From Mucilaginibacter flavus (GTDB lineage: Bacteria > Bacteroidota > Bacteroidia > Sphingobacteriales > Sphingobacteriaceae), in contig NZ_JAUFPS010000024.1 of assembly GCF_030409315.1 (NCBI RefSeq), forward strand, positions 195,607-259,606: 64,000 bases of DNA. The letters run 5' to 3'. Under the pieces are notes generated by a model that was not told the origin of the DNA, made no database searches, and saw nothing but the letters and a program-made list of their open reading frames with translations. The position numbers and the translations under genes are program-made. Positions 6,948 through 16,101 of the stretch are shown here, one piece after another (positions within the stretch are counted from its first letter, which is position 1; each line of letters opens with the position of its first letter).

Positions 6948-8329
6948 GCAGCACCGCCACTAAAGATCACGCCGAATTAGCTGCTATTTTTAACCGGGAT
7001 GAACCCCGGGTTGACTGGCACGACGAAACCCTGTGGTGGGTACGCGCCAAAAGAGATATAGCCGCGCATAAACTACCCGAATGGGAATTACTGCGCGAGA
7101 CGGCCTCACAGATAAAAAATAATGTACTATCAAACTTAAGCACTTATTTAGAGCAGTTTGAGGCTAACGCCATCAAAAATGGCGTAACGGTACATTGGGC
7201 TGCCGATGCCGAAGAACATAACCAGATTGTACACAAACTGTTAAGCGAGCGGGGTATTAACCGCATGGTTAAAAGTAAATCGATGCTTACCGAAGAGTGC
7301 CACCTTAACGAGTTTTTGGCGCAACGGGGCTTTGATGTGATTGACTCCGACCTGGGCGAGCGCATTGTACAATTAGCCGGCGAACCGCCAAGCCATATTG
7401 TATTGCCCTGCATCCACAAAAAAAAAGAGGAAATAGGCGATATTTTCCATGAGCATTTAGGTTCGGCCAAAGGCGAATCGGACCCTAAGATATTGACGGA
7501 AACTGCCCGCCAGCATCTGCGCGAGGTATTTTTAACCCGGCGTGCCGCTTTAACCGGCGTAAACTTTGCCATTGCCGAAACCGGCGAATTTGTGATTTGC
7601 ACCAACGAGGGTAATGCCGATATGGGTGCCCACCTGGCCGAAATCCACATTGCATCTATGGGTATGGAAAAAATCATCCCCGAAAGGAAACACCTCGGCG
7701 TGTTTTTGCGCCTGCTTACCCGCAGCGCTACAGGGCAACCCATCACTACGTATTCAAGCCATTTTGCAAAACCGCAGGATGGTAAAGAGATACATATTGT
7801 CATTGTTGATAACGGGAGGAGCATCCAACTCGGCAGAGAAGATTTCCGCAATTCGTTAAAGTGTATCCGTTGCGGAGCTTGTATGAACACCTGCCCGGTT
7901 TACCGCAAAAGTGGCGGGCACAGTTACCATACCGCGGTTGCCGGACCAATAGGCAGTATACTGGCCCCTAACCTGGATATGAAAAAGTATGCCGACCTCC
8001 CTTTTGCCTCCACCCTATGCGGATCATGCAGTAACGTATGCCCGGTAAAAATAGATATTCATGATCAGCTGTATAAATGGCGACAGGTTATTGTTAAAGC
8101 AGGTTATACCCCTACAGCTAAAACAATAGCCATGAAAGGTATGGCATTTACGCTGGCCTCTCCCACCTTGTATAGGGCAGCAGGTAAAATGGGCAGGTTA
8201 ACTTTTAAATACGCGCCATTTGCCGTAAATAACGGGGCTAACCCATGGTACAAACACCGCGAAATGCCCAAAGCGCCCGAGCAATCATTTGGCGAATGGT
8301 ATGCCAAAAGAAAGGAGCAAAAGAAATGA
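6944..8329 (+). CDS. lutB: L-lactate oxidation iron-sulfur protein LutB
   Basis: The 461-residue protein combines an N-terminal LUD domain (about 60-290) with a C-terminal ferredoxin-like region carrying two 4Fe-4S motifs, CIRCGACMNTCPVYR near residue 305 and CGSCSNVCPV near 355. This matches LutB (YkgF), the electron-transfer subunit of the non-flavin L-lactate dehydrogenase system. It overlaps lutA by four bases and lutC by four bases, so all three genes are tightly coupled. Confidence 0.94.
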   Translation: MSSTATKDHAELAAIFNRDEPRVDWHDETLWWVRAKRDIAAHKLPEWELLRETASQIKNNVLSNLSTYLEQFEANAIKNGVTVHWAADAEEHNQIVHKLLSERGINRMVKSKSMLTEECHLNEFLAQRGFDVIDSDLGERIVQLAGEPPSHIVLPCIHKKKEEIGDIFHEHLGSAKGESDPKILTETARQHLREVFLTRRAALTGVNFAIAETGEFVICTNEGNADMGAHLAEIHIASMGMEKIIPERKHLGVFLRLLTRSATGQPITTYSSHFAKPQDGKEIHIVIVDNGRSIQLGREDFRNSLKCIRCGACMNTCPVYRKSGGHSYHTAVAGPIGSILAPNLDMKKYADLPFASTLCGSCSNVCPVKIDIHDQLYKWRQVIVKAGYTPTAKTIAMKGMAFTLASPTLYRAAGKMGRLTFKYAPFAVNNGANPWYKHREMPKAPEQSFGEWYAKRKEQKK

Positions 8330-8922
8330 GCAGCAGGGATAAAATATTAGCCGCCGTAAAAGCCAACCAAATTAGCCATGCCGAATTGCCCGATCTGGAA
8401 GTTTTAAATACGCTTACCGCTACCAGCGAAAACCTGGTTGAACGCTACAAAACCATCGGTAGCGCCGGCGGCAGCTTTGTATACGAAGTTGCAGATTATG
8501 ATGCTATTAAAAGCATCCTGCAAAAGGAGTTTATACCCGGTGTAAAGATCATATGCGGTGTGCCCCAATTACATGAGTACACCAATGTTGACGATGTTAA
8601 GCACGAATTATCGCACAGTTTTGCCGATGTGGAACTTTGCATACTGGCTTCAAACCTTGGCGTTGCCGAAAACGGGGCGCTTTGGCTTACCGAAGAGCAG
8701 ATGACCGTAAGGGTGCTACCATTCATCGCGCAGCATTTAGCCATAGTAATTAGCCAAAAAAACCTGGTACCTACCATGGCACAAGCGTATCAAACTATTG
8801 GCGATGCCAGGTACGGATACGGGGCCTTCATATCCGGCCCATCCAAAACCGCCGACATTGAGCAATCCCTGGTTATTGGTGCCCACGGCCCCAGGAGTTT
8901 ATCGGTATTTATACTTCCATAG
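8326..8922 (+). CDS. lutC: LUD-domain protein LutC
   Basis: From ATG 8326, which overlaps the lutB stop, the protein has 198 residues and consists of one LUD domain; an earlier in-frame start inside lutB is not needed. Features include GVPQLHEYTN, LGVAENGALWL and the C-terminal AHGPRSLSVFILP, all typical of LutC (YkgG). It is the third subunit of the lactate utilisation complex. A terminator hairpin follows at 8954. Confidence 0.92.
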   Translation: MSSRDKILAAVKANQISHAELPDLEVLNTLTATSENLVERYKTIGSAGGSFVYEVADYDAIKSILQKEFIPGVKIICGVPQLHEYTNVDDVKHELSHSFADVELCILASNLGVAENGALWLTEEQMTVRVLPFIAQHLAIVISQKNLVPTMAQAYQTIGDARYGYGAFISGPSKTADIEQSLVIGAHGPRSLSVFILP

Positions 8923-8953
8923 CCTATATATTTGGTTTATATATTTTTAATGG

Positions 8954-8984
8954 GCCTGCTGCGTGATTAACAGCGGGCTTTTTT
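8954..8984 (+). terminator. Terminator of lutABC
   Basis: GCCTGCTG and CAGCGGGC pair over 8 bases (one G-T) around a nine-base loop and are followed by a T6 tract. Confidence 0.75.
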
Positions 8985-9042
8985 ATGTGCCCTGTTTCCT
9001 CGGTTTTGCAATGATGACACAAGGATGAATTTTGTTTATTGT

Positions 9043-9068
9043 AAAAATATACCGATTGGTATATTTTT
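9043..9068. promoter_or_regulatory. Operator 1 of the TetR regulon (before SDR gene)
   Basis: Perfect inverted repeat AAAAATATACC-GATT-GGTATATTTTT (11-base arms, 4-base spacer). It overlaps a promoter -7 element TATTTTTG at 9062-9069, with TTG at 9039-9041 upstream. The core ATACC-N4-GGTAT recurs at 9858-9893 and 11491-11504. Confidence 0.8.
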
Positions 9069-9103
9069 GTATCGTTGAATTTAACAAGTCAACAATTACT
9101 AAA

Positions 9104-9847
9104 ATGAAAACCTCAAAAAACACCATACTTATTACAGGCGGCAGTGCCGGGATAGGTTTTGAATTAGCCAAATCGTTATCGGCAAAAGATAATCATGTAA
9201 TCATCATCGGTCGTAATGCCGATCGCTTGCAGAAAGCGGCAGCCCAATTACCAAACGCAACTGCTATTACTGCCGACGTATCAAACGCCGATGACGTTGA
9301 AAAACTGGTTAGTAAATTAAACAGCGATTTCCCTGAACTTAACATCGTAATCAATAACGCGGGCGCAGCTAACCTGAACGATCTGCTTAATGCCACCGAT
9401 ACTTTTGAAAAAGCAGGCGAAGAAATGCTTACCAATTACCTATCGGTAATTCGCCTTAATGAAAAACTATTGCCCTCACTTAAAAATCAAAATGAAGCGG
9501 CTATTGTAAACGTATCATCGGTAGTAGCTTTTGCACCAAGCACCAGGTTAGCCACTTACGGCGCAACCAAGGCAGCACTACATGCATATACCCGCGCTTT
9601 ACGCTTGTCGCTTGCCGAAACCAATGTAAAAGTATTTGAATTGATGCCTCCATTGGTTAATACCGAATTTTCGGCAGAGATAGGCGGCAAAAACGGTATC
9701 CCGGCTTCGCAGGTTGCTGATGAATTTTTAACCGGACTTGAAAGCGATAACTACGAAATCAGGGTGGCTGGTACCGAAGATTTTTACCGCTTATACCTTT
9801 CAAACCCCGATGAAGCTTTAAGGGTGATGAATTTACCAAGAGCATAA
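9104..9847 (+). CDS. Short-chain dehydrogenase/reductase (DltE-like)
   Basis: From ATG 9104 the protein has 247 residues; a longer frame from 9032 would translate across the operator and promoter and is rejected. It shows the classical SDR signature: cofactor motif TGGSAGIGFE near residue 10, NNAGAA near 86, and the catalytic Ser and YGATK segment near 155. Substrate is unknown. It is the first gene of a probable TetR-controlled group with the exporter and regulator that follow, suggesting a role in detoxifying the compound that induces the group. Confidence 0.88.
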   Translation: MKTSKNTILITGGSAGIGFELAKSLSAKDNHVIIIGRNADRLQKAAAQLPNATAITADVSNADDVEKLVSKLNSDFPELNIVINNAGAANLNDLLNATDTFEKAGEEMLTNYLSVIRLNEKLLPSLKNQNEAAIVNVSSVVAFAPSTRLATYGATKAALHAYTRALRLSLAETNVKVFELMPPLVNTEFSAEIGGKNGIPASQVADEFLTGLESDNYEIRVAGTEDFYRLYLSNPDEALRVMNLPRA

Positions 9848-9857
9848 TAAAAAAATT

Positions 9858-9893
9858 TACCATAAAATATACCAAATGGTATATTTTATGGTA
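9858..9893. promoter_or_regulatory. Operator 2 of the TetR regulon (before exporter)
   Basis: A 36-base perfect inverted repeat: two 16-base arms (TACCATAAAATATACC and complement) around AAAT. The centre keeps the ATACC-N4-GGTAT core of the other two sites. It sits 17 bases before the exporter start. Confidence 0.85.
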
Positions 9894-9909
9894 TTTATAA
9901 GTTCCTAAA

Positions 9910-11451
9910 ATGAAAAAGAGCATCCTTATCATCACCGTTATTACCGCAGCTATGATGGAGTTAATTGATACCTCCATTGTAAACGTGGCACTATCGCACA
10001 TGAGCGGTAACCTTGGTGCAACCTTGGAAGATACCTCCTGGGTTATCACCGCTTATGCCATAGCCAATATCATCGTTATCCCCATGACCAGCTTTTTAAG
10101 CACCAAACTGGGGCGGCGCAATTATTATATAGGTTCTATCATCGCGTTTACTTTCTTTTCGGCCATGTGTGGTTTGGCCCCCAATATCTGGACGCTGGTT
10201 GCCTTCCGCTTTTTACAGGGCATGGGCGGCGGGGCGTTATTATCGGTATCGCAAGCCATTGTATTTGAAGTTTATGGTAAAGAAAAAAGCGGCATTGCCA
10301 GCGCGTTGTTTGGTGTAGGTGTATTTTTAGGACCAACCATTGGCCCTACCCTGGGTGGTTTTATTACCGAAAACTACTCTTGGCCATGGATCTTTTATAT
10401 CAATATCCCAATTGGTATCGCCGTAACTGTATCAAGCTTACTTTTAGTGACCGAGCCATCCATCAAAGTTGAACCAAAAGCGGTAGACTGGTGGGGCATC
10501 CTGTTGCTGGTTATTGGCGTAGGCTCCCTGCAAACCGTATTGGAACGCGGCGAAACCGATGATTGGTTTTCTGCCAATTACATTATCGCGCTAACGGCAA
10601 TAGCGGTGTTTAGTATTCTGCTATTTATCTGGTGGGAACTTACCATCCCCAACCCGGTTATTGATTTACGGGTATTAAAAAGCAAGTCGTTAGCAGTGGC
10701 GGCTATCCTTACCTCTGTTACAGGGGTAGGCTTGTTTACTTCGGTATTCCTGACACCGGTATTGGCGCAAAGGGTACTGGGCTTTCCGCCTACTATTACG
10801 GGGCTCACCTTGCTGCCGGGCGCTATACTCGCCATCTTTGGGTTACTTTTTTCGGCCACGTTGCTTAAAAAAGGGGTGTCGCCACTCATCATCATATTTA
10901 CCGGGTTTATCCTGTTTATGATATTCAGCTACAAAATGGCTGGCTTTAACCTTGAAGCAACGCCCGGTAATTTGGCAGCCACTTTAATTTTCAGGGCATT
11001 GGGACTGGCCTTTTTAACCGTGCCGCTTACGGCGCTTGCAGTATCCGGCCTGGAACCTAAAGACGTACCGCAGGGCGCGGCATTAAATAACATGATGCGG
11101 CAATTAGGTGGCTCGTTTGGTATCGCCATCATCAATACCTATGTTGCTCATCGCTTTGGCTCGCACCGTAATGATCTTATCTCCAATATCAACGTGTACA
11201 ACCCACAGGCAAATCAACGGGTGCATGGTTTAAGTCAGTATTTTGCGGGTAAAGGATTTTCGTCTTTTGATGCGCAACATAAGGCTATTGCTGTTATTGA
11301 TAGTGGCATTAACCGGCAGTCGTTTTTAATGAGCTACCTTGATGCTTATATATTTGTTGGTTTGCTGTTTTTATTGGCGATGCCTTTATTATTATTGGTA
11401 TTAAACCGTAAAAAACAAGCCGGACCGGTTGTACTGGTTAGCGATCACTAA
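9910..11451 (+). CDS. DHA2-family (EmrB/QacA) drug exporter
   Basis: The 513-residue protein has about 14 hydrophobic helices, the layout of the DHA2 subgroup of MFS drug:proton antiporters. Motifs include SWVITAYAIAN after helix 1, LGRRNYY in the loop after helix 2, RFLQGMGGGALLS in helix 4 and GPTIGPTLGGFI (antiporter motif C) in helix 5. It sits in the inner membrane and should export toxic organic compounds. EmrB proteins usually pair with an EmrA adaptor; none is encoded here. It lies between operator-controlled SDR and tetR genes. Confidence 0.92.
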   Translation: MKKSILIITVITAAMMELIDTSIVNVALSHMSGNLGATLEDTSWVITAYAIANIIVIPMTSFLSTKLGRRNYYIGSIIAFTFFSAMCGLAPNIWTLVAFRFLQGMGGGALLSVSQAIVFEVYGKEKSGIASALFGVGVFLGPTIGPTLGGFITENYSWPWIFYINIPIGIAVTVSSLLLVTEPSIKVEPKAVDWWGILLLVIGVGSLQTVLERGETDDWFSANYIIALTAIAVFSILLFIWWELTIPNPVIDLRVLKSKSLAVAAILTSVTGVGLFTSVFLTPVLAQRVLGFPPTITGLTLLPGAILAIFGLLFSATLLKKGVSPLIIIFTGFILFMIFSYKMAGFNLEATPGNLAATLIFRALGLAFLTVPLTALAVSGLEPKDVPQGAALNNMMRQLGGSFGIAIINTYVAHRFGSHRNDLISNINVYNPQANQRVHGLSQYFAGKGFSSFDAQHKAIAVIDSGINRQSFLMSYLDAYIFVGLLFLLAMPLLLLVLNRKKQAGPVVLVSDH

Positions 11452-11490
11452 TATGATGAGGCAAAAAAAAGGCCAAATTATACTTTTAAA

Positions 11491-11504
11491 ATACCGTATG
11501 GTAT
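11491..11504. promoter_or_regulatory. Operator 3 of the TetR regulon (before tetR-type gene)
   Basis: ATACC-GTAT-GGTAT, with one mismatch on extension, overlaps the promoter -7 element TATATTTG at 11502-11509. The regulator ATG is at 11514, so the leader is extremely short. The position implies autoregulation. Confidence 0.75.
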
Positions 11505-11513
11505 ATTTGCATT

Positions 11514-12119
11514 ATGGAAAAGGAATTATCAAAAGCCGAAAGAACCCGCCAGTTTATTGTGGAAACTACGGCACCTATCTTTAATAAAAAAGGATATGCA
11601 GGCACCTCCCTATCCGACCTTACCGAGGCTACCGGGCTTACCAAAGGCAGTATTTACGGCAATTTTGCCAACAAGGAGGAAGTAGCCGCTGCGGCCTTTG
11701 ATCATAATTCGGCCATACTCAGAAAACAGGTAACCGACCGTATCCATACAGCCGGCACTTTTTATGAAAAGCTTAGGGTCTATGCGCAAGTTTACCATAG
11801 TTTTAACCGTAGCAAAAAGTTCCCCGTTGGTGGCTGCCCCATACTAAACACTGCTGTTGATGCCGATGACACCAACCCTATGCTTAAGGAAAAAGCCGCT
11901 AACGCGGTATTGCGCTGGAAAAAATCGATAGAGAACCTGATACATGGTGGTATAGCCGCCGGCGAGTTTAAAGCCGGTATCGATGTTAATAATATAGCCT
12001 TATCTATAATTGCCCTTATTGAAGGTGGCATTATGATTGCGAAAGTAACCGACACTCCTGGTAGCTTAGATACCGTTTTGCAAACTGTTGATGAAATAAT
12101 AAACGGTTTAAAGTTATAA
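11514..12119 (+). CDS. TetR/AcrR-family repressor
   Basis: The 201-residue protein has an N-terminal TetR helix-turn-helix (about residues 10-55; FNKKGYAGTSLSDLTEATGL then KGSIYGNFANKEE) and a C-terminal ligand-binding half similar to the TetR_C_16 or YcdC type, with GGCPILNTAVDADD in the middle. It follows the exporter, and the shared palindromes before the SDR, exporter and its own start make it the likely repressor of all three. Confidence 0.92.
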   Translation: MEKELSKAERTRQFIVETTAPIFNKKGYAGTSLSDLTEATGLTKGSIYGNFANKEEVAAAAFDHNSAILRKQVTDRIHTAGTFYEKLRVYAQVYHSFNRSKKFPVGGCPILNTAVDADDTNPMLKEKAANAVLRWKKSIENLIHGGIAAGEFKAGIDVNNIALSIIALIEGGIMIAKVTDTPGSLDTVLQTVDEIINGLKL

Positions 12120-12212
12120 ACCTGTAACCCAAATATTACAACACTAAGTTGAACGTATCAAAAACAAAAGACAGGGCCGGTACGTTATTACCTGTACCAA
12201 TTATATAAAATA

Positions 12213-12596
12213 ATGTCTAAAAAGATTTTGATACTCGATGATAGCGATGATATCCTTGAGGTGATGAAGGATGCTCTTGAAATGGAGGGCTACGAGGTTA
12301 AAACTTTAAACTATACCGATGATATCTGCAAGGAAGCTATCTCCTTTAACACCGATATGGTGATCCTCGATTACATTTTATTTGGCATTAACGGCGGCGA
12401 ACTTTGCCACATGATGAAAACCAACCCCTTAACGGCACACGTACCGGTAATTATGGTTTCGGCGTACCCTCGCGTGCTGGAATCCTTAGGCAGTTACGGC
12501 TCAGACGCATTTATTGCCAAGCCTTTTAACCTGAGCGATATTTTCAGCACGGTGAAGGATTGCTTTTTGAAAGCCGGTGATATTGAGCATGTGTAG
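12213..12596 (+). CDS. Single-domain response regulator (CheY-like)
   Basis: A 127-residue receiver domain with no output domain. The acidic pair Asp9/Asp10, phospho-acceptor Asp53 in MVILDYIL, Ser83 and Lys103 in FIAKPF are all present. It probably passes a phosphate signal within a relay; no histidine kinase lies next to it. The gene stands alone between the tetR-type gene and a repeat unit. Confidence 0.9.
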   Translation: MSKKILILDDSDDILEVMKDALEMEGYEVKTLNYTDDICKEAISFNTDMVILDYILFGINGGELCHMMKTNPLTAHVPVIMVSAYPRVLESLGSYGSDAFIAKPFNLSDIFSTVKDCFLKAGDIEHV

Positions 12597-12598
12597 AA

Positions 12599-12640
12599 GC
12601 CTCACCCAACCCTCTCCAAAGGGGAGGGCTTTGATTTACT
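12599..12640. repeat. GCCTCACCC / CTCTCC palindromic repeat
   Basis: Contains GCCTCACCC followed by a short hairpin CCCTCTCC-AAAG-GGGAGGG and TTTGATTT. A longer version with both ends is at 45711-45840. Confidence 0.7.
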
Positions 12641-12762
12641 GCTGTTAATCCCGCGGCAGATGTGTGGTTTGAGCTACTCACCAAAGCAAACTTGAGCTTC
12701 CCACCAAACCTTCCACCCAGCCATTAACCCGACATTTGTTTTGTAATTAATAACAGAGCAAA

Positions 12763-13575
12763 ATGAAAAAGGTAATATTGATAACCGGCGCATCTGCCGG
12801 CATGGGCAAAGAAATGGCCAAAGAATTATTGAAAGACGGACATATTGTTTATGGCGCCGCCCGCAGGCTTGAAAAGATGGACGACATCAAAAAACTGGGC
12901 GTTAACGTATTGGCCATGGACGTAACCGACGAAGATGCTATGGTTGCCGGCGTAGATGCCATTATCAAAGCCGAAGGGGAAATAGATATTTTGATCAACA
13001 ATGCCGGTTTTGGCTCATACGGAGCAATTGAAGATGTATCAATGGCCGATGCACGGTATCAGTTAGAAGTAAACGCAATAGGTGCTGCAAGGCTCACACA
13101 ATTGGTTTTGCCCCATATGAGTAGCCACAGTTCAGGCCTGGTCATCAATATATCTTCTATAGGTGGTAAAGTATCTATGCCTTTAGGTGGTTGGTACCAT
13201 GCAAGCAAATTCGCGTTGGAGGCCCTAAGTGATGCTTTACGTAATGAGGTTAAACAATTTGGCATTGATGTGGTAGTGATTGAACCGGGCGGCGTAAAAT
13301 CCGATTGGAGCGAAATTGCATCCAGTCACATGGCTAAAGCTTCAAGCGATTCAGCTTACAGTGATTTAGCCACGCAATTTGATGTAATCCGTAAAAAAGC
13401 CGAGGTCAAAAATGCCGATCCTATTGTAATTGTTAACCTTGTACGGAAAGCCATTGCAGCCAAAAAATCAAAAACAAGGTATCACGGTGGTTATATGGCA
13501 GGCCTGGTTTTGTTTTTACGTAAGCTACTGCCAGATCGTGCCATGGATAAAATACTGATGAGCCAATTAAAGTAA
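12763..13575 (+). CDS. Short-chain dehydrogenase/reductase
   Basis: The 270-residue protein has the SDR cofactor motif TGASAGMGKE near residue 7, NNAGFGSYG near 80, the catalytic Ser in NISSIGG and YHASK near 145. The length and the C-terminal extension fit the classical SDRs annotated as oxidoreductases acting on small carbonyls. The AraC-type gene 24 bases downstream on the same strand probably belongs with it, either as regulator or cotranscribed. Confidence 0.88.
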   Translation: MKKVILITGASAGMGKEMAKELLKDGHIVYGAARRLEKMDDIKKLGVNVLAMDVTDEDAMVAGVDAIIKAEGEIDILINNAGFGSYGAIEDVSMADARYQLEVNAIGAARLTQLVLPHMSSHSSGLVINISSIGGKVSMPLGGWYHASKFALEALSDALRNEVKQFGIDVVVIEPGGVKSDWSEIASSHMAKASSDSAYSDLATQFDVIRKKAEVKNADPIVIVNLVRKAIAAKKSKTRYHGGYMAGLVLFLRKLLPDRAMDKILMSQLK

Positions 13576-13599
13576 TCATTATCTTTAATCCGCAACGCT

Positions 13600-14406
13600 A
13601 TGGAAGATAAAAGCCACATCCAGTTTGATAACCTGCTATACTCTTGTGTAGATAAAAAACAGCGGGCTAATGAGTCCTTTGTACAGGAGCATGCTTTTGG
13701 GTACATTATATCGGGCGAAAGCCACTTTAAAACCAACGAGGGGCTTCGGGTTGCGGGTCCGGGTACTATTGGCCTGGTACGCCGTAACCAATTAATTAAA
13801 TCGGACAAAGTACCGCCCCTGGGTGGTGGCGACTTTAAAGCGATAAATATATTTTTAGATCAGTCTTTTTTACGTAAATACAGTGCGGATAATAAACTTG
13901 CACCCGCCAATAGCTACAATGGCGATAAGATAAGGATATTACCGCCAGACCCCTTCATTAAAGGTTATTTTGATTCGCTGCTCCCCTACTTTGATCATCC
14001 AAATATGATTAACAGCGCTTTGAGCGAATTGAAAAGTAAAGAAGCGGTTGAGTTGCTGTTGCGACTCGACGCCACTTTTTACGATTTCCTTTTTGATTTT
14101 AGCGAACCTTACAAGATCGACCTTGAAGCTTATATGAATCAGCACTATATGTACAACGTGCCGGCCGCCCGGTTTGCCACGCTCACAGGCCGCAGCCTTG
14201 CCAGCTTTAAGCGCGACTTTGAAAAGGTATTCCGTACCTCGCCCGGGCAATGGCTGCAACAGAAACGATTGCAGGAGGCCCATTACCTAATTCGCGAAAA
14301 GGGTCGCAAACCATCAGAAGTTTACCTTGATGTTGGTTTTGAAAACCTTTCGCATTTTTCATACACGTTTAAAAAGGTTTATGGTGTATCACCATCGCTG
14401 ATCTGA
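13600..14406 (+). CDS. AraC-family transcriptional regulator
   Basis: The 268-residue protein has an N-terminal cupin-like sensor region (about 1-160) and a C-terminal double helix-turn-helix of AraC/XylS type, seen as TGRSLASFKRDFEKVF near 190-205 and PSEVYLDVGFENLSHFSYTF near 235. It follows the SDR gene by 24 bases and is a candidate regulator of it. Confidence 0.9.
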   Translation: MEDKSHIQFDNLLYSCVDKKQRANESFVQEHAFGYIISGESHFKTNEGLRVAGPGTIGLVRRNQLIKSDKVPPLGGGDFKAINIFLDQSFLRKYSADNKLAPANSYNGDKIRILPPDPFIKGYFDSLLPYFDHPNMINSALSELKSKEAVELLLRLDATFYDFLFDFSEPYKIDLEAYMNQHYMYNVPAARFATLTGRSLASFKRDFEKVFRTSPGQWLQQKRLQEAHYLIREKGRKPSEVYLDVGFENLSHFSYTFKKVYGVSPSLI

Positions 14407-14484
14407 GGTTTGGGTTTTATCGATTTCTTGATAATTGAATATCGAAATTAATAAATAGCTTTATAACATCTAACCTAAACAACC

Positions 14485-14892
14485 ATGAACTGGAAACTCA
14501 TCTTTCAACTCTCCTTATTTGGCCTGGCCATGAGTTTTGCCACGGTATATTTTATCCCATCAAGCGGCGAAGCTTTTTTTTGGTTGCCTATATTTTTGAT
14601 AAGTGCCTATCTGGTGGCAAAAAAATGTGTCGAAAGTTTCTTTTTAAATGGCTTTATGGTGAGTATAGTTAATTCACTATGGATATCGGCCGTGCATGTT
14701 ATATTATTTGATGCTTACATTGCCCACCATGCCAATGAAGCTCATTTATATCAAAACCCCACCATGCCAATTCCGCCCAAAGCGGCCATGTTTATATTGG
14801 GCGTGGTAATGTTTGGCATTGGATCGGGCATTGTGCTCGGGTTGTTCTCTTTTGTGGCATCTAAAATTGTTAAAAATAAATCTATTGTATGA
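14485..14892 (+). CDS. Four-helix membrane protein of unknown function
   Basis: A 135-residue protein with four hydrophobic segments (about 5-23, 28-45, 55-78 and 100-125) and an HHANEAH stretch between helices 3 and 4. I do not recognise a named family. It overlaps the next gene (TfoX-like) by four bases in ATGA, so it is translationally coupled to it. Confidence 0.75.
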   Translation: MNWKLIFQLSLFGLAMSFATVYFIPSSGEAFFWLPIFLISAYLVAKKCVESFFLNGFMVSIVNSLWISAVHVILFDAYIAHHANEAHLYQNPTMPIPPKAAMFILGVVMFGIGSGIVLGLFSFVASKIVKNKSIV

Positions 14893-15227
14893 CCCAGGCC
14901 GAAGCTTATTTTCATGAAATTACCCAGGAGATTCCTGACGTTGAACCAGGTAAAATGTTTGGTGCACTTTGTTTTAAAACACCTAATGGCAAAGCCGCGG
15001 CCATGTTTTGGCATGATATGATTGTGATTAAATTAACCGGTAATGTACGTGATGAAGCTTTGAGTTTAGACGGGACCCATTTTTTTGACCCTATGGACGG
15101 CCGCCCCATGAAAGATTGGATTGTAATTCCGTTCACTTACCAAAACCGATGGAAAGAATTCGCGATAAGTGCTACCGAATACGTTAAAGAATTACCGGCA
15201 AAAGCGCCTGCTAAAAAGGCTAAATAA
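14889..15227 (+). CDS. TfoX N-terminal-like small protein
   Basis: A 112-residue soluble protein whose GKMFGALCFK start region and FYP-like end (DWIVIPFTYQNRWKEF) resemble TfoX N-terminal domain or YjbR-type proteins. It ends in a Lys/Ala/Pro-rich tail (PAKAPAKKAK). It sits in a coupled run after a membrane protein and before two DUF1801 proteins. Function unknown; it is too small to be full TfoX/Sxy. Confidence 0.7.
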   Translation: MTQAEAYFHEITQEIPDVEPGKMFGALCFKTPNGKAAAMFWHDMIVIKLTGNVRDEALSLDGTHFFDPMDGRPMKDWIVIPFTYQNRWKEFAISATEYVKELPAKAPAKKAK

Positions 15228-15231
15228 AAAT

Positions 15232-15588
15232 ATGCCGACCAAGCTTGATGAATTTTACCGGCAACAGGATGAACCGCTGAAAAGCTGTTTTTTTGCTTTG
15301 CGGGATTTGATATTGGCCCATGATCCAAACATTACCCACGCCTGGAAATTTAATATGCCCTTCTTTTTATATAAGGGTAAAATGTTTTGTTACCTCTGGA
15401 CGCATACCAAATTGCGACAGCCTTTCATCGGATTTAGCGAAGGTAAACGGATAGAGCATCCTAACCTTGCCTTTGAAAAGCGGTCGCGCATTAAAATCAT
15501 GATTATCGATCCTGAAGAAGAGCTACCCGAGAATAGCATTAATGAAATTTTGACTATGGCTATCAACCTTGTAAAAAAAGATCTGTAG
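15232..15588 (+). CDS. DUF1801 family protein, copy 1
   Basis: From ATG 15232 the protein has 118 residues; an upstream in-frame start would overlap the previous gene. It shares the pattern DEFYRQQDEPLKSC, WKFNMPFFLYKGKMFCYLW and RIEHPNL with the next gene, so the two are tandem paralogues. DUF1801 proteins have a YdhG-like fold and no firmly known function. Confidence 0.85.
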   Translation: MPTKLDEFYRQQDEPLKSCFFALRDLILAHDPNITHAWKFNMPFFLYKGKMFCYLWTHTKLRQPFIGFSEGKRIEHPNLAFEKRSRIKIMIIDPEEELPENSINEILTMAINLVKKDL

Positions 15589-15589
15589 C

Positions 15590-15961
15590 ATGAGTTTAAC
15601 CCAACTTGATAATTTCTACCTGCAAAAAGATGAACCCGTAAGAAGTTGCCTGCTGGCCTTACGCGAAATTATTCTGAAACAGGATGACGCCGTTACTGCC
15701 GCATGGAAGTATGGAATGCCTTTTTTTTGTTATAAGGGAAAGATGTTCTGTTACCTATGGGTGCATAAAAAAGTCCTGCAGCCTTACATTGGCATTGTTG
15801 AAGGGCAACGTATTGAGCATCCTAACCTGATCATTGAAAAACGCGCCCGAATGAAAATCATGCTTTTTGATGCCGAAAAAGATTTGCCTGTAAAAACCAT
15901 TGAAGCCGTTTTGAAGCAGGCTTTAGAGCTATACAAAACCGGGGTAATAAAGGTAAAATAG
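15590..15961 (+). CDS. DUF1801 family protein, copy 2
   Basis: This 123-residue paralogue starts one base after the stop of the previous gene and repeats its motifs (DNFYLQKDEPVRSC, WKYGMPFFCYKGKMFCYLW, RIEHPNL). The duplication is old, as many positions differ. It closes the coupled run 14485-15961. Confidence 0.86.
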   Translation: MSLTQLDNFYLQKDEPVRSCLLALREIILKQDDAVTAAWKYGMPFFCYKGKMFCYLWVHKKVLQPYIGIVEGQRIEHPNLIIEKRARMKIMLFDAEKDLPVKTIEAVLKQALELYKTGVIKVK

Positions 15962-16101
15962 CTATTTATCACTTCAAACCGGCCGAATTAACATCGGGGA
16001 AACAATAAACTACTATATTGCCTCTTATGCGTATCGGCGGGCGTAATTTAATTGCGTTAATTTGCGCCGGATAGATAATTAACGAGCAACAGATTTTTTT
16101 C

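Noticed and set aside
7144..7890. Long open frame antisense to lutB
   Set aside because: It lies entirely within lutB, whose protein is clearly conserved; the opposite frame is a codon-bias shadow.
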